Shown here one piece after another: positions 32,624-39,743 of a stretch of DNA of 45,322 bases. Positions within the stretch are counted from its first letter, which is position 1. Each line of letters starts with the position of its first letter. The notes under the pieces were generated by a model. That model saw nothing but the letters and a program-made list of their open reading frames with translations, was not told the origin of the DNA and searched no databases. The translations under genes were made by a program, and so were the position numbers. Origin of the DNA: Bacillota bacterium (lineage in GTDB: Bacteria > Bacillota > Sulfobacillia > JAJZIM01); the NCBI GenBank assembly GCA_021810565.1, contig JAJZIM010000019.1:1-45322 (forward strand). The letters are read 5' to 3'.

Positions 32624-32929
32624 TTACCAGCGCAACTCCGACATCAGCCGATCCACCTCCGCTTGGACGCCGTCCTGCAAAGTGGCTAACTCCTCAAGCC
32701 TGACCGCCCCCAACTGGACCTTTTTTTCAAGATACTGAAGGGCCCTGGTAACGGCCAACTTCCGAAAACGGACCAATTCATCCTCGTTCAAGCGAATTTT
32801 GCGGTTACGATCCAGAAGACGCCGCTCATATCCAAAAGCTTCGCGATTCTTTGGACCCCATGCCGCATAATGTCCTGCGGAAAGCCCGACCAATGTCGCC
32901 AATACGTCGATTTCTGCTCGCCGACTCAA
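32624..32929 (-). CDS. Small helical partner of the adjacent nucleotidyltransferase
   Basis: A 101-residue, charged, probably all-helical protein that I cannot assign to a family. It begins with TTG at 32929, overlapping the upstream TGA as TTGA, so it is translationally coupled to the nucleotidyltransferase gene. Such pairs are usually toxin-antitoxin or guest-regulator modules, with the small helical protein as HEPN-like or four-helix partner. No RxxxxH motif is present. GC content is visibly lower than in the aro operon next to it, suggesting transfer of the pair. Confidence 0.6.
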   Translation of the reverse strand: MSRRAEIDVLATLVGLSAGHYAAWGPKNREAFGYERRLLDRNRKIRLNEDELVRFRKLAVTRALQYLEKKVQLGAVRLEELATLQDGVQAEVDRLMSELRW

Positions 32930-33528
32930 GTTAGGCCACCATCTCCCGCTTCTTGATCCACCGAAGCGGCCAGAATTTTCAATAATGTCTTAGCCTCTCT
33001 TCTTAATTCCCCTGGACTACGAGGAACTCGCACATGATCATAGAATTCCTGCCAATCCGGTGTACTTTCCAACAACAACCGTGTCAGCAGCAACTCTTTT
33101 CGCACGTGATCGAGGTAGGCTGTCGATCTGCTTCCCTGCAACAGGATGTCCGTCGTGATACAGATATCCGATACACCAATAGCTGACAGCCGCGGCGGCG
33201 GCATCCACCTTGACGCGTCGCCATAGATAACGGTGCCGGTGCGCATGGCGGCGTTCAACTGCGGATCGATGGAGAGGTAGCTTTCAGCATAATCCGGTGA
33301 GCAGCCATGGAGATCCAGATGAGCCCGGCACCGTTCCCATGCGGCCTGCTCCATGGCCGTACGAGTGAGGCGTTCAGCACCGTAATCCCGCCCCACAATA
33401 TAAACATCGTAGTCGCTGTCAGGCAAGGCACGGCCCAAAACGCGGGACCCGTATGCCAACAAAGCCACCGGTCCAGTCCCCAAGTGTTCCAGTACTACAT
33501 CCCTGAGGCAATCCCATACCGCATCCAT
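32926..33528 (-). CDS. MNT-type nucleotidyltransferase
   Basis: A 200-residue protein with the polymerase-beta-fold core YGSRVLGRALPDSDYDVYIV: Gly-Ser, then Asp-x-Asp as metal ligands. The rest is helical and may be a built-in substrate or partner domain. The ATG at 33528 is chosen because GGAGGCGGG lies 10 bases upstream. A longer frame from ATG 33582 would begin directly at the -10 box TGATATAAT and could not be fully transcribed. Overlaps the small helical gene by four bases. Likely an antitoxin-like or modifying enzyme of a two-gene module; unrelated in detail to the three fused copies at 14-17 kb. Confidence 0.72.
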   Translation of the reverse strand: MDAVWDCLRDVVLEHLGTGPVALLAYGSRVLGRALPDSDYDVYIVGRDYGAERLTRTAMEQAAWERCRAHLDLHGCSPDYAESYLSIDPQLNAAMRTGTVIYGDASRWMPPPRLSAIGVSDICITTDILLQGSRSTAYLDHVRKELLLTRLLLESTPDWQEFYDHVRVPRSPGELRREAKTLLKILAASVDQEAGDGGLT

Positions 33529-33580
33529 CGCCCACCCGCCTCCAACCAGCCGCAAGATCTTTTGCCCCCACCTTTTGGTC

Positions 33581-33589
33581 ATTATATCA
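33581..33589 (-). promoter_or_regulatory. Extended -10 promoter of the nucleotidyltransferase pair
   Basis: Minus-strand TGATATAAT, a perfect extended -10. No strong -35 is needed for this class. It decides the downstream start codon at 33528. Confidence 0.62.
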
Positions 33590-33641
33590 CAATCCGCCCC
33601 TGCCTCGAAGGGCCCCCCAGACCTCGGACCCAGCCCTAACC

Positions 33642-33670
33642 TTGACGTGTCGCCAGGGAAGCGGCATAAT
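33642..33670 (+). promoter_or_regulatory. Promoter of the Uma2-type gene
   Basis: TTGACG (33642-33647), exactly 17 bp, then CATAAT (33665-33670), 39 bp before the ATG. Confidence 0.72.
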
Positions 33671-33709
33671 GAATTAGCATTTTATGCATCAATTGTGAGG
33701 TGCAAAGGC

Positions 33710-34258
33710 ATGGCCAAGGCGGTACCTTCCTGGACTGCGGAAGAACTGGCCCGATTGCCGGAAGGCTACCGGTATGAGATCGAACGGGGCGAATTAATCG
33801 TCCGAGAGCCGACGGGCATCCGGCACGGCGGGACGGCCGGCAGGATCTGCATCCTCCTGGGCGGGTTTGTAGCCGAGCACGGACTCGGTTTGGTCCTTGC
33901 CGCGGAGACCGGGTTCTTCCTGCAGCGCGATCCCGACACCGTGCGGGCCCCGGATGTCGCGTTCATCTCCCGGGAGCGGCTTGACCAGATCCGCGACCCG
34001 GACACCTTCGGCACCGCGCCACCCGACTTGGCGGTGGAGGTGCTCTCGCCCCGCCAGTACTTGTCCGATCTGCGGAGCAAGGTCGACGAGTACCTGCGTT
34101 GCGGGGTGCGGTCGGTGTGGGTAGCGGATCCGCGGCGGCGCACCTTGCACCAGTATCGCCGCGGAGAGGAGCGCCAATACACCGAGGCTGCGGAACTGGT
34201 GGAGGATGCGGTGTTACCCGGTTTCGCCTGCCGTTTGGCTGATCTTTTCGTGATTTGA
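33710..34258 (+). CDS. Uma2-family (DUF820) putative restriction endonuclease-fold protein
   Basis: A 182-residue protein of the Uma2 family, a PD-(D/E)xK nuclease fold common in cyanobacteria and some Bacillota. The N-terminal TAEELARLPEGYRYEIERGELI is typical. The putative active site consists of D82 (RAPDVAFIS), E110 (PDLAVEVLSP) and K124 (SKVDEYL). GAGGTG lies eight bases before the ATG at 33710. It is a single-gene unit with its own promoter, and the biological role of the family is unsettled. Sits in a patch of accessory genes. Confidence 0.87.
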   Translation: MAKAVPSWTAEELARLPEGYRYEIERGELIVREPTGIRHGGTAGRICILLGGFVAEHGLGLVLAAETGFFLQRDPDTVRAPDVAFISRERLDQIRDPDTFGTAPPDLAVEVLSPRQYLSDLRSKVDEYLRCGVRSVWVADPRRRTLHQYRRGEERQYTEAAELVEDAVLPGFACRLADLFVI

Positions 34259-34432
34259 GATGGGCCGAGGAGACAAACGCCAACCCAGCCACCGCGCGGC
34301 CGCTGCCCCCCGCTGGCATTCAAGGATCCCCTCCGAGCAGCCCTTTCTCGGCAAGGAACCACCGATCCCTTCAGGCGCGTCTTCGCAGCGATGGGCATGG
34401 CGGTCGAGCGCAAGGACGGAAGGGGGGAGGTC

Positions 34433-35386
34433 ATGAGCAACCGCTTCCTGGCCGCCATCACCGCCGGCCTCGTCGTCTTCCTGGCGGCCATCGTGCTGAG
34501 CGCCCACCCGCGAGGGGCTTCGCTGTTGATCTCCAGCATCACCAACCAGGATGGCTTGGCGCACATCCTGCTGTGCGCATGGGCCACCGCGGAGGGATGG
34601 GCCCTGTACCGCCGACGCCCCTTTCGGCCCTTTATGCTGCTGACCATGGGACTCGCCATGCTGACGTTGCTGTCCCTGCTGCCGTACCTCCTGAATCGCC
34701 TCACGGCGCCGAGCCAGCTCTGGGAAGGCCCCTCCGCACCAAACCCCATTGCGTCCTGGCTGCTGCCGGAAGGCATGTTCCTGGCCTCGCTGGTTGCGCT
34801 CTTGGTACCCGCCTTGTGGCTGGGGGCCTTCCTGCGGTGGCGGCAAAGCCCCCCCACCGCCGTCGGGAGCGTTGCCGGACCGCTCGCCGCCCTGATCCCG
34901 CCGTTTCTGAATCAGCCGCCGGGGAGGGCCTTCCCGGCCGGAGCGGCCAAGCCGATCCCCGAAACCTTACAGCACCTGCACTCCAACGCTATTCCGGGGA
35001 CCGTCCAGGTTTTCCCGCCGCCCGCCATCCTGGTGGTCCTCTCCGGCGTTGCCGTCCTGAACGGGTTCCTGTATCTGGCCGTGTCTTGGATCGGCTGGCA
35101 GGGATGGCGACAAAGTCGCGACCCGCTTTTGGGACGGCTCACCTTGGTGGCCCTCCTGCCTACCGTGCAGGCCCTTTTGGGCCTGGCTATATCCGGGTTG
35201 CTCCTTTTCCCTCTGGGCTTCGGTGCCCGCCTGGGCCATCCCGCCTCCGTCCCGCTGGCGATGCCTCCGGCGATCGAGCTCTCCTTTCCCTACGTTCAAT
35301 CAGCCTTGGGGACGCTCTTCCCCGTGGCCGCAGCCTTGATCCTGCGCGGCGCCAGGCGCCGAACCGGAACTGCCGCATCGGTTTAG
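34433..35386 (+). CDS. Membrane protein, unknown function (paralogue 1)
   Basis: A 317-residue protein with six to seven hydrophobic helices separated by proline-rich loops. I do not recognise the family. It shares a pattern with the next, broken gene: an N-terminal AxATAEGWxLxxRRxxRPxxLL segment, WxGWxxWRxSRDPLLGRLxLV in the middle (SKDTLLGRLALV in the neighbour) and a C-terminal FPVAAALxLRGARR. The two are therefore tandem paralogues. ATG 34433 follows AAGGGGGGAGG. Another 174 nt precede it without a clear gene. Confidence 0.62.
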   Translation: MSNRFLAAITAGLVVFLAAIVLSAHPRGASLLISSITNQDGLAHILLCAWATAEGWALYRRRPFRPFMLLTMGLAMLTLLSLLPYLLNRLTAPSQLWEGPSAPNPIASWLLPEGMFLASLVALLVPALWLGAFLRWRQSPPTAVGSVAGPLAALIPPFLNQPPGRAFPAGAAKPIPETLQHLHSNAIPGTVQVFPPPAILVVLSGVAVLNGFLYLAVSWIGWQGWRQSRDPLLGRLTLVALLPTVQALLGLAISGLLLFPLGFGARLGHPASVPLAMPPAIELSFPYVQSALGTLFPVAAALILRGARRRTGTAASV

Positions 35387-35420
35387 GGTCGCATCGTTAA
35401 TGAAGTGAGGTGGATGCGCG

Positions 35421-36130
35421 GTGTACATACTTGTCGGCCCTTCCAACGTAGGGCTGGCAGCCTTGCTGGCTTGGGCCGCCGCCGAAGGTTGGCGGCTGTT
35501 CCTGCGCCGTTCCCGTCGTCCCCTGCTCCTCATCGTCCTGGGCTTGGCGGTACCCGTCGCCGTCACTGTGCTGCAGTTGCCGATGTTCACCCTCCCAAGG
35601 ATGGCGGGACTGACCACCCCGCCCTCGGCGCCTTGCTCTTGGCGTCAGGTTTGGCCCTCGGATGGAGCGAACAGGTGGTCCCGCCCCTGCTGTGGCTGGT
35701 GGCACTTCTTTGGAATGCAGAGCCTTCTCCCCAAACTCCCGGCGCACCCTTGCCGGCCGTGGCCACCGTCGGCATGGCTTCCCTGACCACCGCCGCGGGG
35801 TATGCCGCCTTCCTCTTGGGCGGCCTGCTCACCTTGGCCACCCCCGTGGCAGGCTGGCGGTCGTGGCTTCGCAGCAAAGACACCCTGCTCGGCAGACTGG
35901 CCCTCGTGTCGGTGTTGCAGGTGCCCGTGAGCCTTCTCATCCTCCTGTTCACCGCCGGTTCGGTGGTGGATTTCGGTTTAGGGGTACTGACCGGGTACAC
36001 GATCCCCACGTCCCAGGGGAGTTACGGCCTCGTGCAAGTCCTGCTCGCGGCCGCCTTCCTGATCCAGGCTTTGGGATTCCCGGTGGCGGCGGCCCTCGTG
36101 TTGCGGGGGGCGCGGCAGCAGACTGACTGA
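35421..36130 (+). pseudogene. Membrane protein paralogue 2, frameshifted
   Basis: The N-terminal half (from GTG 35421, about 65 codons: VGLAALLAWAAAEGWRLFLRR and following) is in one frame. The rest (from about 35621: ALGALLLASGLALGW through FPVAAALVLRGARQQ, ending at 36130) is in another. Together they match the preceding membrane protein along its length. The shift is near 35610-35620, in a C-rich tract, and corresponds to one missing base or two extra bases. Either the gene is inactive or the assembly has a base error; programmed frameshifting is less likely because no slippery heptamer is evident. Confidence 0.68.
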
Positions 36131-36707
36131 GATGACGGTAGGGATAGGCGTCCAGGGCCGGCCCGGAGGCGCCCTTCCCCCGGCCGGGCGGTTTCCCCCC
36201 GGGGTGCGTCGCATCCCGGTGCGCCACCGCAGCTTTGCCGGCTGCCTCCGGAACACTGCCGACCGGTCCATGGACCTTCGACGATCCGTCGGCTCCCCGA
36301 CAAATGAGTCGGCACACCCCTTTGTTTTGCGCTAAATATGGCATCGGCTGGCCCGTCCCGGAGCCGGCCGGCGCAGGTGCTCCCGGTAGGCGGCGCGAGA
36401 TCCGCCGAGGCCCTGGCCCAAAGATCCCTGCCGGCGGAACAAAGAGTCACGTCGCAGCCTGGGGTCACGCACCCGCAGGGCAATGTCCTGGTCCGCGACG
36501 GCCGCCGGCGGGTGGGCCGGGCAGGAGCCTGATCCGCCAGGGCATCGTAGCCCACCGCCTCACGCCAGGGGCCGCAGCCGATCGCCCGCACCTCCAGCAA
36601 GACGAAGTTGGCGCATAACCGGGTCACCCTGACCTGGCGGGTACCCCGCCGGCGCTCCCCGGCCGGCAGGCCGCGGCGGAAGCACTCGCCCACGTGGGCG
36701 GCCGCCC
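36131..36707. other. Stretch without a recognisable gene
   Basis: About 580 bp of GC-rich sequence between the frameshifted membrane gene and hicA. An open minus-strand frame (36022-36693) has a skewed, Arg/Cys-rich composition and no motif I recognise, and no good ribosome site. It may be debris of an inserted element. Confidence 0.4.
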
Positions 36708-36995
36708 CTATCGGTCGTCTGCCGGATCCGGCTCCTCTTTAGGCCTAAAATACTCCGGCTTCGGGTCTTCTCTCCGAGACCTGATAAGTCGGTCGTCAAT
36801 CTGAAGGTCACTGAGGATCTTTTTCAGAGTGCCCGGGTCAATGATCCCGCGATGCTTCGGAATGGTAGTATACAATTGTTTCGCCGGGTGCCACCAGATC
36901 TCATGTGATCCTTTGGCTTCCCGGCGAAACTCGCATCCCAGTTCAGTTAGAAAAGTGGATAGATCCCGGCAGGTTAATCTCGGTAGGCGATTCAG
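36708..36995 (-). CDS. hicA: HicA-type toxin, start codon missing or frameshifted
   Basis: HicA-like mRNA interferase of the double-stranded RNA-binding fold: LPRLTCRDLSTFLTELG, then the catalytic histidine in GSHEIWWHP (H31), IPKHRGIIDPGTLKKIL, followed by a charged tail. In this frame there is no ATG, GTG or TTG upstream of the domain. The first usable codon is a CTG at 36995, giving 95 residues. An ATG with a fine ribosome site (37024, after GGAAGGAG) is in another frame and would join by a one-base shift, suggesting a frameshift that inactivated the toxin. It lies downstream of hicB, the reverse of the common order. Confidence 0.72.
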   Translation of the reverse strand: MNRLPRLTCRDLSTFLTELGCEFRREAKGSHEIWWHPAKQLYTTIPKHRGIIDPGTLKKILSDLQIDDRLIRSRREDPKPEYFRPKEEPDPADDR

Positions 36996-37039
36996 GAAAC
37001 ATTCACCGCCAACCTGCCATCCATGGCTCCTTCCGGCCC

Positions 37040-37252
37040 TTATCCTGATACAATGTCTTCAGGTATAGGCAGGCCATCTTCTTTCCGCAGTTCTAGCAAG
37101 GTCCTTGCCACATCCTGAAGGTTGTCTAAAGCAGCTCCCACTGTACTCCCCTCTGCGTGGCAGCCTTGCAAGGATGGGCATACCGCCAAATAGCCTTGTC
37201 CATCAACCTGGGGGGAAATAGACACCTGCAGCACAAAACGCATCCTTGCCAC
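37040..37252 (-). CDS. hicB: HicB-type antitoxin
   Basis: A 70-residue HicB-fold protein (partial RNase H-like): QVDGQGYLAVCPSLQGCHAEGSTVGAALDNLQDVA is typical, written here in parts: the GYLAVCPSLQGC strand and the TVGAALDNL helix. It lacks a C-terminal DNA-binding domain, as do many short HicB proteins. GGAGGAGG precedes the ATG at 37252. It lies immediately upstream of the damaged hicA, and lower GC suggests transfer. Confidence 0.87.
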   Translation of the reverse strand: MARMRFVLQVSISPQVDGQGYLAVCPSLQGCHAEGSTVGAALDNLQDVARTLLELRKEDGLPIPEDIVSG

Positions 37253-37264
37253 CTCCTCCGCGCC

Positions 37265-37273
37265 ATTATATCA
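37265..37273 (-). promoter_or_regulatory. Extended -10 promoter of hicB-hicA
   Basis: Minus-strand TGATATAAT, identical to the boxes at 20353 and 33589, followed after a short gap by the ribosome site of hicB. Confidence 0.58.
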
Positions 37274-37328
37274 CGGCGGCAGGCCGCTCCGCCACGTCAG
37301 GAAGGCGGCGCGGCGGGGACCAGGGCCA

Positions 37329-37781
37329 TCAACCCAGGTGTAACTCCTGATGTCTTAACTGGCCGTCCTCGGCCACAGCCTCCTGCCTTCCTGCTTCCTC
37401 CAGCCAGCGCGTGAAGCATTTGCGCTCCGTGGAGGCCGCCTGTCCGCACTCGTCACTTCCCGTGGAACCCACGGTAGTCTTGGCTATTCGCAGATCTTCC
37501 CTCGTAACGTTCCGGGCATCCTGAAGCTCCCGGCCCTCCGCATGGCTGCAGCCCGGGCAGACGAACACCCGGTCGGCCAGGGTGAACGTCTCGTGCCGGG
37601 CGCCGCATTTGCGCCACTCCTTGGAGGAGGGGAAGAGGCGGTCCACGACGACCACCTGGCCGCCTGGTACTCCAGTTGGCGGCGCTGCTCCCCCCGCCCA
37701 CGTCCGCTTTTGGTCCGGGCCGGCTGGTGGCTCCAGTCCCGCCGGATGCTCGCTACCGTTCCTGAAACCATGGCCAATCAT
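37329..37781 (-). pseudogene. tnpB: 3' fragment of an IS605-type tnpB, decayed
   Basis: The frame holds the C-terminal part of an OrfB/TnpB of the IS605 group: VVVVDRLFPSSKEWRKCG, then RVFVCPGC, which form the zinc-finger cysteines. RRQLEYQAARW, normally just before VVVVDRLF, sits in another frame, so a small deletion has occurred. The usual DRDxNAARN that supplies the last RuvC acid reads GRELQDARN, so the final Asp is Glu. No intact reading frame joins it to an N-terminus. The matching 5' fragment lies at 39350-39743, on the far side of the IS607 element. Confidence 0.72.
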
Positions 37782-38734
37782 ACCACACAGGCCGGGCGAA
37801 CAGTTTTCCCGACCGTTATCCGGGCGTAGCGGGGCGACCTCTCCCGCAGGGCGGCCTTCTTCTTCCGAAAGTCCAGCTCCTCCACCACCAGGGGCTTGCC
37901 GGTAAGCCGGGCCCAGTCCACGATGTCCGCCGCAGCTTCCGCGAGGATGGCCGTGGCCTTAACTTCGGTCTTCTTGGCCAGGCCCAGGGGAAAAGACCGG
38001 ACACCCACGGGATTCCCGAAGCGGTCGAGCTCGCCCACGTCCACGTGGGCCGGGTGGCAGTCCACCCTCAGGGCTCCCAGGCGCCGATCCGTGGTTAGCT
38101 TCGCGGCCGGACGCTCCACCGAGGCGTGCACGTACCAGCCCTCCTGGTCGTCGCGCCGCACGAAACGGTAGGTCACCGCCTCCCCGCGGCGCAGGGCGGC
38201 GTCGATCTCCGCTTGGCCGTAGGCGAACTTGACGTCCTTGACCAGGATGTGCTTCCCGAAGGCCGCCTCCAACCCGGGCGGCACCCGCAGACGCAAGGAA
38301 CCCTCCGGCAGGCGGGTGCAGGTCTGGTTGCCCGCCGACTCGTCCTTGGATCCCAGGCACAAAAACTGGGAGGAGCGCCGCCGGCGCCATGCCGCCTGCC
38401 AGGCGGCCAAGTCCGCGAAGCCGTTGGCCTCCCGGTGGAATTGGGCATGGAAAAGCTTCTTCCCTCCGAAGCACAGGCGCACCCGCCCCGCCTCGTGATC
38501 CGCCCGGGCGACGGCAAGGCGTCGTTCCGATGCGTGCAGGCGCCGCCGCTTCTGATGCAGGGTGAAGCGCAGCCGGTGCCACATGGACGCCGCCTGCGCG
38601 CCGCGGGCCTTCTGCTTCCGGAGCTTCGCCAGGTCCCGCTCGGCCTTCCTCACCGCTTTTTTCGCGGCGGCGATGGCGTCCAAGAGCGGGTAGCTGCCCT
38701 TGTCGGGAATTTTCGCCTGATACGTCGCCTGCAT
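37778..38734 (-). pseudogene. tnpB: IS607-type tnpB, 3' truncated
   Basis: About 318 codons of the larger IS607-associated TnpB (RNA-guided nuclease ancestor). Coiled basic region with FTLHQKRRRLHASERRL, GRVRLCFGGKKLFHAQF, SSQFLCLGSKDESAG, VTYRFVRR, the first RuvC acid in LRVDCHPAHVDVGELDRFG and the second in LVVEELDFRKKK. It breaks off after ERSPRYAR, before the third RuvC acid and the zinc finger, and runs into unrelated sequence, so it cannot be a working nuclease. The ATG at 38734 (or TTG 38764) is the likely start. Confidence 0.72.
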
Positions 38735-39305
38735 TACCTTCGGTCCCCTCTCCCGCGGCGGCAATCGTCCGTTTGGCTCGGTTCCTGGCCGACCCGCGGC
38801 CGTAAAGCCTGGCGCAGAAGCTGGTCAGCACGTCGATCATGTCCCGCACCAGGTCGTCCTTCATCTCCTCGGGATCCACCACCAGGAGCTTTCTTCCTTG
38901 CGCGGCCAGCGCCGCCTCCACGTATTCCGCGCCCGGGCGCAGGCGGCGGTCCCGGTGCTCCACGGCTACCACGGATACCTTGGGATCGGCCAGAAGGCGC
39001 AGCAGCTTCGGCCGGTGTCCGTTCAGACCGGACCCCACTTCCCGCACCGTCCGGATCACGGCAATCCCCTGCGTGTTGAGGTGCTCCACCACCCGCACGA
39101 CCTGCCGGTCCAGATCCCCCGCCTGATCGGTCGAAGACACCCGGGCGTATATGGCGGCGGTGTTCGCCGCGGGCTTGACCTCCTTCACTAATATGGTCCC
39201 GGTGGGAAACTGCTCGGCGGCCACCGGCAGCTTGCCGTCCCGGAACCACCGCCAGGCCGTGCGGTAACTCACTCCCTGCTCCTTGGCCCACTGACTCAGT
39301 TTCAT
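37959..39305 (-). CDS. tnpA: IS607-family serine recombinase TnpA
   Basis: The N-terminus is a MerR-like helix-turn-helix (MKLSQWAKEQGVSYRTAWRW), followed by the catalytic domain with AIYARVSSTDQ (nucleophile S57), VREVGSGLNGHRPKLLRLL, VVAVEHRDR and DDLVRDMIDVLTSFCARLYGRGSARNRAKR. Recognisable homology ends about residue 190 (near 38735). The frame then stays open for about 250 more codons across tnpB in a different frame, which looks like an artefact of high GC and a lost stop; family members are about 200 residues. The ATG at 39305 has no ribosome site. Promotes transposition of the element. Confidence 0.75.
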   Translation of the reverse strand: MKLSQWAKEQGVSYRTAWRWFRDGKLPVAAEQFPTGTILVKEVKPAANTAAIYARVSSTDQAGDLDRQVVRVVEHLNTQGIAVIRTVREVGSGLNGHRPKLLRLLADPKVSVVAVEHRDRRLRPGAEYVEAALAAQGRKLLVVDPEEMKDDLVRDMIDVLTSFCARLYGRGSARNRAKRTIAAAGEGTEGNAGDVSGENSRQGQLPALGRHRRREKSGEEGRAGPGEAPEAEGPRRAGGVHVAPAALHPASEAAAPARIGTTPCRRPGGSRGGAGAPVLRREEAFPCPIPPGGQRLRGLGRLAGGMAPAALLPVFVPGIQGRVGGQPDLHPPAGGFLASAGAARVGGGLREAHPGQGRQVRLRPSGDRRRPAPRGGGDLPFRAARRPGGLVRARLGGASGREANHGSAPGSPEGGLPPGPRGRGRARPLRESRGCPVFSPGPGQEDRS

Positions 39306-39340
39306 GGTATTATTTTAATATACCATATACAGTTTGTCAA
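39304..39340 (-). promoter_or_regulatory. AT-rich tnpA promoter with inverted repeat
   Basis: Minus-strand TTGACA (39340-39335), 17 bp, TAAAAT (39317-39312). An inverted repeat ATGGTAT-N9-ATACCAT (39304-39326) covers the -10 and the start codon, and may be an operator or a site bound by the recombinase. The low GC here contrasts sharply with the surroundings. Confidence 0.68.
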
Positions 39341-39349
39341 TAAAGTCGT

Positions 39350-39743
39350 GAGCAGTTCCCAACCCTCCGGTGCAGCCGGGCGAGGCGCAACCTCGCCTTC
39401 ACCCGGTTGCGGCCGCCCCTCTTTTTTTGCGGGATAACTCCCGGGACAATCGGCGCCGCCGCTTGAGGTTCCGCGCCAAGGCCCGGGGCGGGGCATAGCT
39501 TTTCCGCATGGACAGGACGGACGCGGCCTTCAGCCCGAAGTCGCTCCCGACCGGCGCTTGCCCCTCGCGTCAGACGGCGCCTTCGGAACCCTCGGCCAGC
39601 ACCGCGACGAGCCACCTGTCCGCCTCCCGGGAAACGGTGGCTCCGATAATTCTGCCCTGGGAGCGAAGCCGCTCCCTGAGATCCACCCAGCCGACCTGCG
39701 GCAGCCCGGGCTCGGGCCTTCTTGCAGCGGTCATTCGCCTCAT
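39350..39743 (-). pseudogene. tnpB: 5' fragment of an IS605-type tnpB
   Basis: Begins MRRMTAARRPEPGLPQVGWV and continues RIIGATVSREADRWLVAVL, the standard OrfB segment, until a stop at 39570. Further along, in shifted frames, FGLKAASVLS (first RuvC motif region, Asp retained), RALARNLKRRRRLSREL and RNRVKARLRLARLHRRVGN are readable. The matching C-terminal piece is at 37329-37781. The IS607 element interrupts between them. Confidence 0.68.

Larger units (their letters stand above)
37800..39350 (-). mobile_element. IS607-family element, 3' end deleted
   Basis: tnpA serine recombinase plus tnpB in one orientation, with an AT-rich promoter at the right edge. It sits between two halves of an IS605-type tnpB and is itself missing the 3' end of its tnpB. 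Exact ends are not definable because IS607 elements lack terminal inverted repeats; the coordinates are approximate. Confidence 0.7.

Noticed and set aside
32926-33528. The lone nucleotidyltransferase as a fourth copy of the 14-17 kb family
   Set aside because: Beyond the Gly-Ser and Asp-x-Asp core, the sequence and C-terminal part do not match the fused copies.
35600-35630. Programmed frameshift in the membrane paralogue
   Set aside because: No X-XXY-YYZ slippery site with a following structure is evident; mutation or a base error is simpler.
36022-36693. Leftward open frame of 223 codons as a gene
   Set aside because: Arg/Cys-rich, overlaps the membrane pseudogene, has no good ribosome site and no recognisable motif; kept only as an unassigned stretch.
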